Part shown: in pieces, positions 36,686-45,745 of the stretch
Layout: each line of letters starts with the position of its first letter
Numbering within the stretch: position 1 is the stretch's first letter
From: Candidatus Acidulodesulfobacterium ferriphilum
Lineage (GTDB): Bacteria; SZUA-79; Acidulodesulfobacterales; Acidulodesulfobacteraceae
Length of the DNA: 64,000 nucleotides
NCBI GenBank assembly: GCA_004195035.1
Contig: SGBD01000001.1
Location: 248,001-312,000 of the forward strand
Direction of reading: 5' to 3'
Notes under the pieces: model-generated
What the model saw: only the letters and a program-made list of their open reading frames with translations
What the model was told of the DNA's origin: nothing
Database searches by the model: none
Made by a program: the position numbers and the translations under genes

Positions 36686-36829
36686 TTAAAAATTATGTGG
36701 ATAATTTAAGGCATTTAAGGCATTGAGCCGCATAAGGTTGAACGCTTTATAAACGCCGAGGGAGAAAAATGGTGCAAGGATTAAAAGAAATATTGCCAAG
36801 CAGGCTTTACGGATTTTATCCTTTAACAT
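36686..36829 (-). CDS. 47-residue putative membrane micropeptide upstream of the NRAMP gene
   Basis: A short reading frame coding for a positively charged N-terminus (MLKDKIRKA) followed by a hydrophobic helix (CLAIFLLILAPFFSLGV, about residues 10-26). Its TAA is followed immediately by the ATG of the NRAMP gene, so ribosomes could pass from one to the other. A GAGAG ribosome binding site lies six to seven bases upstream, inside the 3' arm of a hairpin. The sequence near its 3' end holds a short tandem repeat (AATGCCTTA twice). No family known; it may be a real small protein or a leader peptide. Confidence 0.45.
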   Translation of the reverse strand: MLKDKIRKACLAIFLLILAPFFSLGVYKAFNLMRLNALNALNYPHNF

Positions 36830-36832
36830 TTT

Positions 36833-36879
36833 TTTCTCTCTTTATAAGTAACTTTAACTGCTTACCTGAAAGAGAGAAA
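36833..36879 (-). promoter_or_regulatory. Hairpin covering the ribosome binding site of the micropeptide/NRAMP genes
   Basis: On the minus strand an 11-bp perfect stem (TTTCTCTCTTT with AAAGAGAGAAA) encloses a loop with a second 6-bp stem (AGGTAA with TTACTT, one G-U pair). The 3' arm contains the GAGAG sequence seven bases before the micropeptide ATG, so folding would hide the ribosome binding site. It is not followed by a U-run. A metal- or temperature-responsive switch is one possibility; nothing shows the signal. Confidence 0.5.
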
Positions 36880-37129
36880 TATTAAAAGATTATACAAAGC
36901 GGATTAAATCAGATAAATTGACGAGGCAGGTGAAAAATTTGTATTTTTTAATATTAGACTCTTAAATAATGAGCTAAAGCCACTTCCTGTATTTGTTAAA
37001 CAACAATGACAGATGATAGTGTGATAGTTACTACTGTCGGGCTCACTTCGCATAAATAACTCCTCTATTTAAATTTTATAAAATATTATCCTTTTTATTT
37101 GCTTTTTATTTGCACTTATATTTTAAAGT
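36880..37129. other. Intergenic region between divergent transporter genes
   Basis: This stretch must hold the promoters of the NRAMP group (minus) and the antiporter (plus). A TATAAT on the minus strand (plus 36889-36894) lacks a good -35. A 49-codon frame on the minus strand (36904-37053) has GAGGA seven bases before its ATG, but the composition (many Ser, Cys, Thr) looks like non-coding DNA. GACAG and CTGTC arms (37009-37038) can form a weak stem. I see no known riboswitch. Confidence 0.35.
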
Positions 37130-38485
37130 ATGCTATTTTATAAAAACTATGTCAAGACAAATTTTAAAATAAATTTTAAAATAGATAAAAATAAAAAATT
37201 TATGTCCCCGTCCATTGCCATCGGCATTTTTGGTATAATAATAATCCTTGGTTTTTTGGGAGAAATACTGTTTCAATACACCAAGCTGCCCTCCATATTA
37301 TTTTTAATGGCCGCGGGACTGCTGCTCGGCCCAATCTATCACCTGTTTAACCAAGATGTTTTTTTATCCTTCGCTCCTTATCTAAGCACATTGGTTTTAG
37401 TTTTAATTATGTTCCAGGGCGGGCTCGAACTCAATTTTCTTACCGTTTTTAAGTCTTCTTTTGTTTCGATGATTTTGATTCTATCGGGTCTGATTCTTTC
37501 AACAGTCTTTGTCGGCGTTATTTTTTATATAATGGGCGGAGCGGATTTCATTCAATCGCTTATGCTTGGAACTATCGTCTCATGTTCCAGTTCGACCGTT
37601 ATAATACCTCTTTTGCCCAATATTAACGCAAGCGAAAAAAGCAAAACCGTAATCGCTATCGAATCTACATTTAACGACGCGTTTGCGATAATACTGCTAA
37701 TTATACTTATAAGTATCGCAAAACATGCTTCCATAAACATGAATTACGGTAAAATAGCCTTTCAAACCGCGTATTCTTTCGGCATATCCGGGCTTATAGC
37801 CACGGTATTAGGGATTGTCTGGTATATGGCGCTTAAGGTTCTCGTAAAAACAAAATTTGCCTACGGGGTCACGTTTGCCGCTATGCTCGTTCTTGTTTTA
37901 ATTATGCACTATGTCCACGGAAACGGCGCAATTGCCATACTCGTCTTTGGAATAATAATGGGCAACGAAGACTTGCTGAACAGGTTTAAAATTAACTTTT
38001 TTAATATGAGTATAAAAAATTCCGTCATAAAACAGTTTAACCATGAGTTCTCATTCCTTATAAGGACGGTATTTTTTGTATTTTTGGGCGTTGTGGTAGA
38101 GCTGGCAAATTTAAACTGGGAGTTTTTTGACAGATTTTTTATAATAATTGTCCTGATTATTTTATCCCGCTATATTGCGGTATGGATAGCTTTTAAATTA
38201 GAGAATAATAAAAAGATAAAAGATGCGCCGCCTACCCCTAAGGAAGAACGGTTTTTCATGCTCTCAATGATCGGGAGGGCTCTGGCAACAGCTATTATGG
38301 CTTATATGCCTTTAAACGAGGGCATCCCTGGAACATCCGCATTTCCGGAATATGCCTTTCTGGTAATCATAACCACGAATATATTACTTACGGTTGGGGT
38401 TTTTATATACAGCAGAAAGGCTAAAAACGCCGCTCCGCAAGCAATTGACGCAAACTTAAGTAAAACCCCCGAAACAAACCCTTAA
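37130..38485 (+). CDS. Cation/proton antiporter
   Basis: Integral membrane exchanger of the CPA family with about twelve helices. The substrate site segment IESTFNDAFAI (ND motif on helix 5) resembles the CPA1/NhaP type, exchanging Na+ or K+ for H+. The N-terminal helix pair GFLGEILFQYTKLPSILFLMAAG is typical of the superfamily. The first ATG gives 451 residues; a second at residue 25 (MSPSIAIG) fits the usual N-terminus better, but neither has a clear ribosome binding site. A bidirectional terminator follows. Confidence 0.88.
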   Translation: MLFYKNYVKTNFKINFKIDKNKKFMSPSIAIGIFGIIIILGFLGEILFQYTKLPSILFLMAAGLLLGPIYHLFNQDVFLSFAPYLSTLVLVLIMFQGGLELNFLTVFKSSFVSMILILSGLILSTVFVGVIFYIMGGADFIQSLMLGTIVSCSSSTVIIPLLPNINASEKSKTVIAIESTFNDAFAIILLIILISIAKHASINMNYGKIAFQTAYSFGISGLIATVLGIVWYMALKVLVKTKFAYGVTFAAMLVLVLIMHYVHGNGAIAILVFGIIMGNEDLLNRFKINFFNMSIKNSVIKQFNHEFSFLIRTVFFVFLGVVVELANLNWEFFDRFFIIIVLIILSRYIAVWIAFKLENNKKIKDAPPTPKEERFFMLSMIGRALATAIMAYMPLNEGIPGTSAFPEYAFLVIITTNILLTVGVFIYSRKAKNAAPQAIDANLSKTPETNP

Positions 38486-38490
38486 AAATA

Positions 38491-38519
38491 AAAAGGCGGG
38501 GAATGTAAACCCGCCTTTT
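38491..38519. terminator. Bidirectional intrinsic terminator
   Basis: Perfect 10-bp arms AAAAGGCGGG and CCCGCCTTTT surround a nine-base loop between two convergent genes. A-rich and T-rich ends give a U-tract on both strands, so it can stop both the antiporter and the hppA transcripts. Confidence 0.9.
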
Positions 38520-38555
38520 AAATATTTATATTTACTTACCTAATCCAGATTTAGA

Positions 38556-40652
38556 TTAATGCCATAAAATTAAAACTATCGGGATTATTAAGATGGTAAA
38601 GATGTTTACGACCTTTATCATAGGGTTAATAGCCGGCCCAGCCGTATCTTTATAGGGGTCGCCGACAGTATCGCCGGTTACGGCAGCCTTATGAGCTTCA
38701 CTGCCTTTGCGGTATGTTTGCCCGTTATATTCAAATCCTTTTTCTATTAATTTTTTTGCGTTATCCCATGCCGCACCGCCGCTCGTCATAGAGATAGCGA
38801 CAAAAAGCCCCGATATGATAGTTCCCAATAAAATTCCGCCGAGAACCTGCGGTCCCATCGTAAGACCGAAAACTATCGGGCCTGCGATAGGTATGAACGC
38901 CGGCAATATCATTTCTCTAAGCGAAGACTTGGTAACTATATCGACGCATTTGCCGTATTCCGGCTTGCCGGTGCCTTCCATAATGCCGGGAATCTCTTTA
39001 AACTGTCTTCTGACCTCTACTACTATATCTCCAGCGGCTTTACCTACGGATTTCATTGCAAGGGAAGCAAAAATGTACGGAAGCATTGCGCCTAAGAAAA
39101 GCCCTATTAAAACTTTGGGCTGAGCTATGGAAAACGATATATCCGGAATGCCGACTTTAATCAAATCGGAATATTCTCCGAAAAGAACTATTGCGGCAAG
39201 AGCCGCCGAGCCGATAGCGTATCCTTTCGTTACGGCTTTGGTCGTATTGCCTACCGCATCAAGCGCATCGGTGGTTTCCCTGACGTCTTCCGGAAGTTCG
39301 CTCATTTCGGCGATACCCCCAGCATTATCGGTAATAGGTCCGAACGAATCGACCGCTATTACCATGCCTGCCATCGAGAGCATACTGGAAGCGGCAATCG
39401 CAACGCCGTAAAACCCTGCGAAATGATAAGAAAGCAAAATGCCGAAAGCGATTGCGATAACAGGAAGGGCGGTTGACATCTGTCCTACGGCAAGCCCTGC
39501 GATAATATTTGTTCCGTGACCGGTAGTAGAAGCCTTAGCTATAGATTTTACCGGCGAAAAGCTAGTCGAAGTAAAATAGTCGGTAATGACGATGATAAGC
39601 CCTGTTAATACTAAGCCTACCAATGCCGAATAATAATAATCTATTGCCGAATAATCGCCGACGCCTTTCATAAAATACATCGTGAAAAAATAATATACTA
39701 TAGCGGAAATTATTCCGGTTGCAAATAATCCTTTATATAAACCCTGCATAATCTTTTCTTTTGTGGGAGCGCTTACGAAAAAAACGCCTATTATAGAAGT
39801 AAATACGGCTATACCGCCAAGCAAAAGCGGATAAAGTATCGCCTTCATTAATGCGCTTTCGCCGTAACCGTGTCCTCTAAAAACGGAATAAGCTAATAAA
39901 ATAGAAGCTATTATCGTCACCGAAAAAGTTTCGAATACGTCAGCCGCCATACCTGCACAGTCGCCTACGTTGTCTCCGACCTGGTCTGCTATAACTGCAG
40001 GGTTCCTTGGGTCGTCTTCGGGAATACCAGCTTCGACTTTTCCGACTAAGTCCGCTCCGACGTCTGCGGCTTTAGTATAAATACCGCCGCCGAGCCTTGC
40101 AAAAACCGATATAAGACTGCACCCGAAAGCAAAGCCTATTAACGAATTTATTACTCCGCCAAGACCGCCTATCGAATGACCGATAAGCATAAAGACCGAT
40201 ATACCCAGAACACCGAGACCGAGAACCATTAAACCGGTGACCGAACCGCCTTTAAATGCAAACTTTAAAGCTGGTTTGACTCCTTTGTGGGCTATCTGAG
40301 CCGTTCTAATATTTGCCCTTACGGCGTTAAACATTCCGAGATAACCGGCAAGAGCCGATAAAATTGCCCCGAGTAAAAAACCGGATGCCGTTAGAATTCC
40401 AAACTGCGGTATCCAGATTCCGCCGACAAAAATTAAGACAAAAATAATAATTCCGACGATAGCAACGGTTCTGTACTGCCTGTTAAGAAAAGCCGTTGCG
40501 CCCTCCTGGATAGCTTTTGCAATCTGCTTCATTTTCTCGGAACCTTCATCATGCTTCAACGCCCATATCGTTACCGATATGCTGTAGATAACGGCGATAA
40601 GACCGGCAATGATTCCAAAAATCATAGCTTTGTCAAAGACATTCATGTCCAA
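38556..40652 (-). CDS. hppA: Membrane-bound proton-translocating pyrophosphatase
   Basis: Integral membrane enzyme (698 residues, about 16 helices) coupling pyrophosphate hydrolysis to ion export. The catalytic loop contains [20 protein letters not shown] and [25 protein letters not shown] at 468-473, with Lys472, is the signature of K+-independent, H+-pumping forms; K+-dependent ones have Ala there. As last gene after qmoABC it can pull the Sat reaction forward by removing pyrophosphate and saving part of its energy as proton motive force. The start is TTG, or an ATG two codons on. Confidence 0.97.
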   Translation of the reverse strand: MDMNVFDKAMIFGIIAGLIAVIYSISVTIWALKHDEGSEKMKQIAKAIQEGATAFLNRQYRTVAIVGIIIFVLIFVGGIWIPQFGILTASGFLLGAILSALAGYLGMFNAVRANIRTAQIAHKGVKPALKFAFKGGSVTGLMVLGLGVLGISVFMLIGHSIGGLGGVINSLIGFAFGCSLISVFARLGGGIYTKAADVGADLVGKVEAGIPEDDPRNPAVIADQVGDNVGDCAGMAADVFETFSVTIIASILLAYSVFRGHGYGESALMKAILYPLLLGGIAVFTSIIGVFFVSAPTKEKIMQGLYKGLFATGIISAIVYYFFTMYFMKGVGDYSAIDYYYSALVGLVLTGLIIVITDYFTSTSFSPVKSIAKASTTGHGTNIIAGLAVGQMSTALPVIAIAFGILLSYHFAGFYGVAIAASSMLSMAGMVIAVDSFGPITDNAGGIAEMSELPEDVRETTDALDAVGNTTKAVTKGYAIGSAALAAIVLFGEYSDLIKVGIPDISFSIAQPKVLIGLFLGAMLPYIFASLAMKSVGKAAGDIVVEVRRQFKEIPGIMEGTGKPEYGKCVDIVTKSSLREMILPAFIPIAGPIVFGLTMGPQVLGGILLGTIISGLFVAISMTSGGAAWDNAKKLIEKGFEYNGQTYRKGSEAHKAAVTGDTVGDPYKDTAGPAINPMIKVVNIFTILIIPIVLILWH

Positions 40653-40706
40653 AAACCCCCCGATTAAATTTTAATGAAATTAAATTTAACAAATATGCTG
40701 AACATA

Positions 40707-41879
40707 TTAACTAATTTCAACGTTATTAAGGCTTTTAGCTTTTTCTTTTAAATTTGCAAAATAAATTGCGACTGGTCTGTATGCCAAATGCGACCATTTG
40801 GAAAAAGGGACCTCTATGACTAACATGGGAAATAAAATCATCAGATGAACTATATATATATAAAATATCGAAGAAACCGGGAAATTATATACTATGGCGG
40901 CGCGCAGTATTATTCCGCTGACGCCGGTTAAAAATAACAAGATTACGAACATCCAGTCGGTATGATGAGAGAATTTGCTCCTTTCTATTTTCTTGGTAAG
41001 CCTCTTAATTACAAAATAAACGGTACCGAATATAAGTCCTATGCTGGCAAAATAATCGAATAAAATTATGTGGAGATACGGAAGGCTGTTTTCAGCCTGA
41101 AACCAGTCCAAAAAGAACACTATGCCGACAAACAGTACCACATAACTAATCATAAGAAAAAGATGCGTCAGCCAGAAATTGTATTTTCCGGTCGCAAGTT
41201 TTTTAGAAGAAGATTCCTCTGAATCGTCGCATTTTGCATATCTGTATTGTGTAAAAAAATTGAACATTAACGACCAGCCTTCGGTAAAATAAAGTTTTAG
41301 AGGAATTTTTACGCCCCTATCGCTTAAAACCGTTTTTCTGAACATATTATAAATAAAAGACGTCAGCATTACTCCCAGAAATACCGTAATCGGCCAGTCA
41401 AAAAAATAATCGATTTTATCGGGAGATACCGCCTGTTCCAGAGTAGCGCCTGCCGCGGGATGTAACCCGAAAAGCACAGCCCATTCTATTAAAACCCCCA
41501 GAGCGACTATCAATATCGCAATATATTCCGCATATTTAGATTTGTATAAAATTTTTGATATCCCCGTCCAGTCATATGCGCTTATTAAGAACCGGCGAAG
41601 GGACATCATTAATTCTCCTGGCTCGGCTTTTCTCGGGCAGTTTTTGGAACATTCTCCGCAGTAATAACATAGCCAAGGGTCTAAGTCGCTTACTAACTGC
41701 TCTTTCATTCCCCATCCCGCAAGTATCATTTCCTTTCTAGGAAACGGTCTGTCTTCCGTCGATAATGGGCAAACCGCCGAGCATGTTCCGCACTGGAAAC
41801 ATTTTTTGAAATTGCTTTCACCAACTTCGTTTATATATTCAACTAACTCGTTGTCAGTTTTTATTACGGTATTTTTCAA
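40707..41879 (-). CDS. qmoC: Quinone-interacting membrane-bound oxidoreductase subunit QmoC
   Basis: Fusion of an HdrC-like ferredoxin domain and an HdrE/NarI-like haem b membrane domain. Two [4Fe-4S] motifs are present: CFQCGTCSAVCPLS (about residues 24-37) and CYYCGECSKNCP (about 71-82). About six helices follow with histidines for haem. QmoC links the Qmo complex to the quinone pool so that electrons can reach or leave AprBA. Translation begins at TTG, with a run of nine G bases serving as ribosome binding site five bases upstream. Confidence 0.95.
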   Translation of the reverse strand: MKNTVIKTDNELVEYINEVGESNFKKCFQCGTCSAVCPLSTEDRPFPRKEMILAGWGMKEQLVSDLDPWLCYYCGECSKNCPRKAEPGELMMSLRRFLISAYDWTGISKILYKSKYAEYIAILIVALGVLIEWAVLFGLHPAAGATLEQAVSPDKIDYFFDWPITVFLGVMLTSFIYNMFRKTVLSDRGVKIPLKLYFTEGWSLMFNFFTQYRYAKCDDSEESSSKKLATGKYNFWLTHLFLMISYVVLFVGIVFFLDWFQAENSLPYLHIILFDYFASIGLIFGTVYFVIKRLTKKIERSKFSHHTDWMFVILLFLTGVSGIILRAAIVYNFPVSSIFYIYIVHLMILFPMLVIEVPFSKWSHLAYRPVAIYFANLKEKAKSLNNVEIS

Positions 41880-41896
41880 AATAACCCCCCCCCTTC

Positions 41897-44215
41897 TTAA
41901 AAACCTTTATATGGATTTGGCCCAAGCGATTTAACTTTATTAACGAAATCTTCCACTATTTCAGGCAATTTCATATAGTCTGTATATTCTAGCTGAACCT
42001 GTCTGACTCTTTCTTCCTCAAGAACCAGCCTTGTAAGAGTTTCTTTAAGATTTACCATTCTATACGATGCAAGCTCCGAACCCTTTACGAAATGACACTG
42101 GTAATCGTCGCCGAATTTACACCCTAACAAAAGTATTCCGTCAATACCCTTAGAAAGGGCATCGGCATACCAGACATTGTTGATAGATCCCAGACATCTT
42201 ACAGGCACAACTCTGATATTAGAAGATAAATTTATTTTATTAAGCCCTAATATATCAAGCGCCGGATACGCGTCGTTTTCACATGCGAATACTAGTATTC
42301 TGTAATTCTCATCCGTAGGGTCTTCCGGAACATATAAGCTTTTTATCATCGAGCCAATAATATCAGGCGAATAGTTTTTGAAAGATATAATTCTTACAGG
42401 ACATGCGCCCATACAGACGCCGCACCTTCTGCACCTTTCGGGATTAGGTTTCGGCGTTCCTTTTTCATCCTCGTCTATTGCGCCGAAAGGACATTCCTCC
42501 GTGCATCTTTTACACTGGGTGCACCTCGGAAGGTCGAAAAACGGATATGTCATATCGTTCGAACGGGGATGAACCGCCTTGCCTTTAGAAGTCTGTCTAA
42601 TACACTGCACCGCTTTTAAAACGGCCCCTTTTGCATCGTCCACCGAAAAAACGGTGTCAAGAGGCATCCTGACGGAACCAGCAGGATATATTCCCGTCCT
42701 TCTCGATTCGTAAGGAAAACATATAAAATTAGAATCCGGAAACCCGTAAGCCAGTTCCGGCATTTCTTTTCCCTGCCTGTATGCAAGATTCAATATTCCG
42801 CTTTTATTTATCTGAGCAGATGCGCCGGAATTTACCGCCGCACAAGAAGCCGCTTCGGCTCCTGCCGTTACCGTCCCTGCCGATGCGTTTACCTCTAATT
42901 TTATATCCTGATTCAGTATGGTTTCGCCGGAATTAGGAACCATTCCGGACGCAAGCACGACCATCTCGACATTTAAATCCATATCCCCGCCGAATAGGGT
43001 ATCTTTAACTTTTACATTGATAATATTATTCCCTTCGTCGTAAGAAACGCCGTAAACAATGCCTTTAACCATAAAAATACCTTCGTCGTTCTGCATTTTT
43101 CTATAAAAATTCTCATATTCTCCGGGAGTTCTCATATCTTTATATATTATATAAACATTTGCGTTTGGATTATTTTTTCTGATTAAAGCCGCTTCTTTAA
43201 GCGATGACATACAGCATACTGTTGAACAGTAAGGCAGATGGTTTTCGTCCCTTGAACCCGCGCACTGGATAAATGCGATAGATTTAACCGCCTTCCCGTT
43301 GGATTTTCTTTTTACGGCAAAACTTTCCGTTGTGCCGTTTTCGGAAAGTTCGGAATACAACTCCTCAAGTTCAATGTTAGTTAATATATCAGAGGTCAAA
43401 CCGTATCCTAAGTAATCGAGTTTTTTTGCATCGTAAGGTTTCCAGCCCGTCGCTACGACGATAGAGCCTATAGTTTCGTTTATAACTTCAGCTTTACTAT
43501 CTCCAGCCTCCGGCTCTATCTCAATGCTAAATTTTCCTGGAGCGCCCGATACGGACTTTATTTTAGAATTTTTATAGATTTTAATTTTTTTTGAATTTTC
43601 GACGGTATTTATAAGTCCGTCAAGTCCCTCTTTTATCCAGATGTTTTTATCGAAGGGGGGATTAGTTTCCCATTTTTTATATTTTGAATACGGAAACCCG
43701 CCTAAATTAGATTTTTTCTCGACTAAAACAACGTCATAGCCGGCTTTTGCCGAATTTATCGCCGCGTTAAGACCTGTGACGCCTCCTCCTACCACAAGAA
43801 CGGTTTTATTTAAATCCTGAATAAGAGGTTCAGGAAAGGCAGCTTTTTTAGCTCTCGAAGCGCCCATATTTACATAATCTTCGGCAAGAAGCTGCGTATT
43901 ATTGTCGTTTGGCAGACTAATCCAGATTACATGCTCTCTGAGGTTGACTCTTTCGGTATGAATAGAAAGCGGGTCAAAATTAAATACGTCCTGCTTGGCG
44001 CGCATCGAACAGGCGGCTATTACCAATTTATTTATCTTTTTTTCCGAAATATCGTTTTTTATAAGATTTACGCCTTCCGGTCCGCAAAGAAATTCATGGC
44101 TTACGCATACAACTGGCTTACTCGAATCCTTTGCTGTATTGACTAACCTTTCCACATTAAGATTTTTCCCTATATCGCAGCCGGAACATATATAAATCCC
44201 TAAATTATTATCCAT
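41897..44215 (-). CDS. qmoB: Quinone-interacting membrane-bound oxidoreductase subunit QmoB
   Basis: HdrA-like flavoprotein. After an N-terminal cysteine segment (ICSGCDIG) comes the FAD-binding VLVVGGGVTGLNAA, then two [4Fe-4S] motifs CTQCKRCTEECPFGA and CRRCGVCMGACPV, and a C-terminal MvhD-like domain (VFACENDAYP to ILLLGCKFGDDYQC). This order is that of QmoB, which transfers electrons in the complex with QmoA and QmoC. The start used here has AGGAG five bases upstream; a GTG two codons earlier touches that site. 772 residues. Confidence 0.95.
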   Translation of the reverse strand: MDNNLGIYICSGCDIGKNLNVERLVNTAKDSSKPVVCVSHEFLCGPEGVNLIKNDISEKKINKLVIAACSMRAKQDVFNFDPLSIHTERVNLREHVIWISLPNDNNTQLLAEDYVNMGASRAKKAAFPEPLIQDLNKTVLVVGGGVTGLNAAINSAKAGYDVVLVEKKSNLGGFPYSKYKKWETNPPFDKNIWIKEGLDGLINTVENSKKIKIYKNSKIKSVSGAPGKFSIEIEPEAGDSKAEVINETIGSIVVATGWKPYDAKKLDYLGYGLTSDILTNIELEELYSELSENGTTESFAVKRKSNGKAVKSIAFIQCAGSRDENHLPYCSTVCCMSSLKEAALIRKNNPNANVYIIYKDMRTPGEYENFYRKMQNDEGIFMVKGIVYGVSYDEGNNIINVKVKDTLFGGDMDLNVEMVVLASGMVPNSGETILNQDIKLEVNASAGTVTAGAEAASCAAVNSGASAQINKSGILNLAYRQGKEMPELAYGFPDSNFICFPYESRRTGIYPAGSVRMPLDTVFSVDDAKGAVLKAVQCIRQTSKGKAVHPRSNDMTYPFFDLPRCTQCKRCTEECPFGAIDEDEKGTPKPNPERCRRCGVCMGACPVRIISFKNYSPDIIGSMIKSLYVPEDPTDENYRILVFACENDAYPALDILGLNKINLSSNIRVVPVRCLGSINNVWYADALSKGIDGILLLGCKFGDDYQCHFVKGSELASYRMVNLKETLTRLVLEEERVRQVQLEYTDYMKLPEIVEDFVNKVKSLGPNPYKGF

Positions 44216-44256
44216 TTTCACTCCTCTTTCGAATATGTCTTTTTTCTTTATCTTTT

Positions 44257-45555
44257 TTATAATTTTACATTATGTTGAATTACGGAAAGAGCTGCGGAGG
44301 TCGCAGATTGACCTGACATGTACACATCTAAAGGAAACTTTGCTACTCCTGCTGAGAAAATGCCGCCCTCGAAGTTTTCATTGAATATAAAGCCGTTTTC
44401 GTCTATATCTATTTTTATACCGCCGTCTATTTTAATTCCGTTTAAGTCGTCTTTAATATTAGGATACATGCCGGCCGCAAGAACAACCATTTCCGCTTTA
44501 AATTTAATTTTTTTGCCTGAAAGTATATCTTCGACATCCAGCAAAAGGTCTCCCGTCATATGGTCTTCAGATATTTTTCCTACGACGCCTTTGTTAAATT
44601 TAATATTTTTATCGCAAGTAGCTTTATTGAGGAAATTTTCGTATCTTCCGGGGGTTCTTAAATCTATATAAAAAATAGTCGGGGTAGATGCAGAATTTTT
44701 TTCCCTTAAATAAAGAGCCTGCTTTAAGGATGCCATACAGCATATCGCTGAGCAATAAGGAAGATGGTTTTCGTTTCTCGAACCTGCGCACTGAATAAAT
44801 GCAACGTTGGTTACTTCTTTGTTATCCGAAGGCCTTAATATTTTGCCGTTTGTAGGACCGTTATCCGCTGCAAGCCTTTCCATCATTACATTGGTAATTA
44901 CGTTTTTAAATTTTCCGAATCCTAAGTTTTCTAATTTTTCTACGGCATACGGCTTCCAGCCAGTCGCAAAAATAATATCCGAAACTTTTAATTCTATTAT
45001 ATTTTCCTGAGCATTAAGGTTAATTGCATTATATTTACAAACTTCTTCGCATTTTTTACAGGATGAAAACTTGCAGTAATTTTCATCCACCGTATATTTA
45101 AGGGGAAATGTGGATATGGCAGGCAGATATATTGCTTTGGTCGTGTCCATATCGTAGTTGAAATCATTAGGTCTATCCTCAGGACAGGCTTTGGCGCATT
45201 CCCCGCAAATAGTGCAGTTATCGTTTATATATTGCGGTTTTTGGCGGATTTTAACTTTATATCCCGTTCCGTCTTTATCTTTATTTATTTCTTCTACGAC
45301 GGACGAAATAAAAAACTTTATATTACCTTCGGTCGAGGATTTTATTCGCTTAGTATTTATTTCAAATCCGCAAAATGGAGGGCACAGTTTAGGAAAATAC
45401 TTGTACATTTGCAGAACTCTTCCGCCTATATACGGTCTTTTTTCTACTATATACACTTCTTTATCGACAGATTCGGTAATTTCAAGCGCGGCAGAAACAC
45501 CGCTATGCCCGCCGCCAATTATAAGAACAGAATTTTCATTATTTATCTCGCTCAA
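44257..45555 (-). CDS. qmoA: Quinone-interacting membrane-bound oxidoreductase subunit QmoA
   Basis: HdrA-like flavoprotein of 432 residues. The FAD motif VLIIGGGHSGVSAALEI is at about residues 10-26. Two cluster-type motifs occur in the middle, CTICGECAKACPEDRP and CKFSSCKKCEEVCKYNA; the second is unusual in spacing. QmoA is the subunit thought to contact AprBA. The start is TTG with GGAG eight bases upstream. A hairpin separates the gene from aprA. Confidence 0.94.
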   Translation of the reverse strand: MSEINNENSVLIIGGGHSGVSAALEITESVDKEVYIVEKRPYIGGRVLQMYKYFPKLCPPFCGFEINTKRIKSSTEGNIKFFISSVVEEINKDKDGTGYKVKIRQKPQYINDNCTICGECAKACPEDRPNDFNYDMDTTKAIYLPAISTFPLKYTVDENYCKFSSCKKCEEVCKYNAINLNAQENIIELKVSDIIFATGWKPYAVEKLENLGFGKFKNVITNVMMERLAADNGPTNGKILRPSDNKEVTNVAFIQCAGSRNENHLPYCSAICCMASLKQALYLREKNSASTPTIFYIDLRTPGRYENFLNKATCDKNIKFNKGVVGKISEDHMTGDLLLDVEDILSGKKIKFKAEMVVLAAGMYPNIKDDLNGIKIDGGIKIDIDENGFIFNENFEGGIFSAGVAKFPLDVYMSGQSATSAALSVIQHNVKL

Positions 45556-45677
45556 CTTTACATCTCCATTGCTAAGTTTTTAATTAATATAAAATATAAT
45601 GACGTTTTCTTGATTATTTGCTTACGGTTAATAATTATTATTTAATTATTTTTATCAGATTACTATACATATTAAAA

Positions 45678-45701
45678 CCCCTCCTCATAATAGAGGAGGG
45701 G
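45678..45701 (-). terminator. Hairpin with short U-run between aprA and qmoA
   Basis: Perfect 9-bp arms CCCCTCCTC and GAGGAGGGG with a six-base loop, followed on the minus strand by TTTTAAT, lie 45 bases after the aprA stop. It can act as a partial terminator or 3' end, which would lower qmo expression relative to apr. Confidence 0.65.
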
Positions 45702-45745
45702 AATTATACGAATATCGATTAATACTATTTGATAACTATAAATCT

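Noticed and set aside
36904-37053. 49-codon frame on the minus strand with a GAGGA site
   Set aside because: Composition is unlike a protein of this genome and there is no recognisable domain; kept only as a note in the intergenic region.
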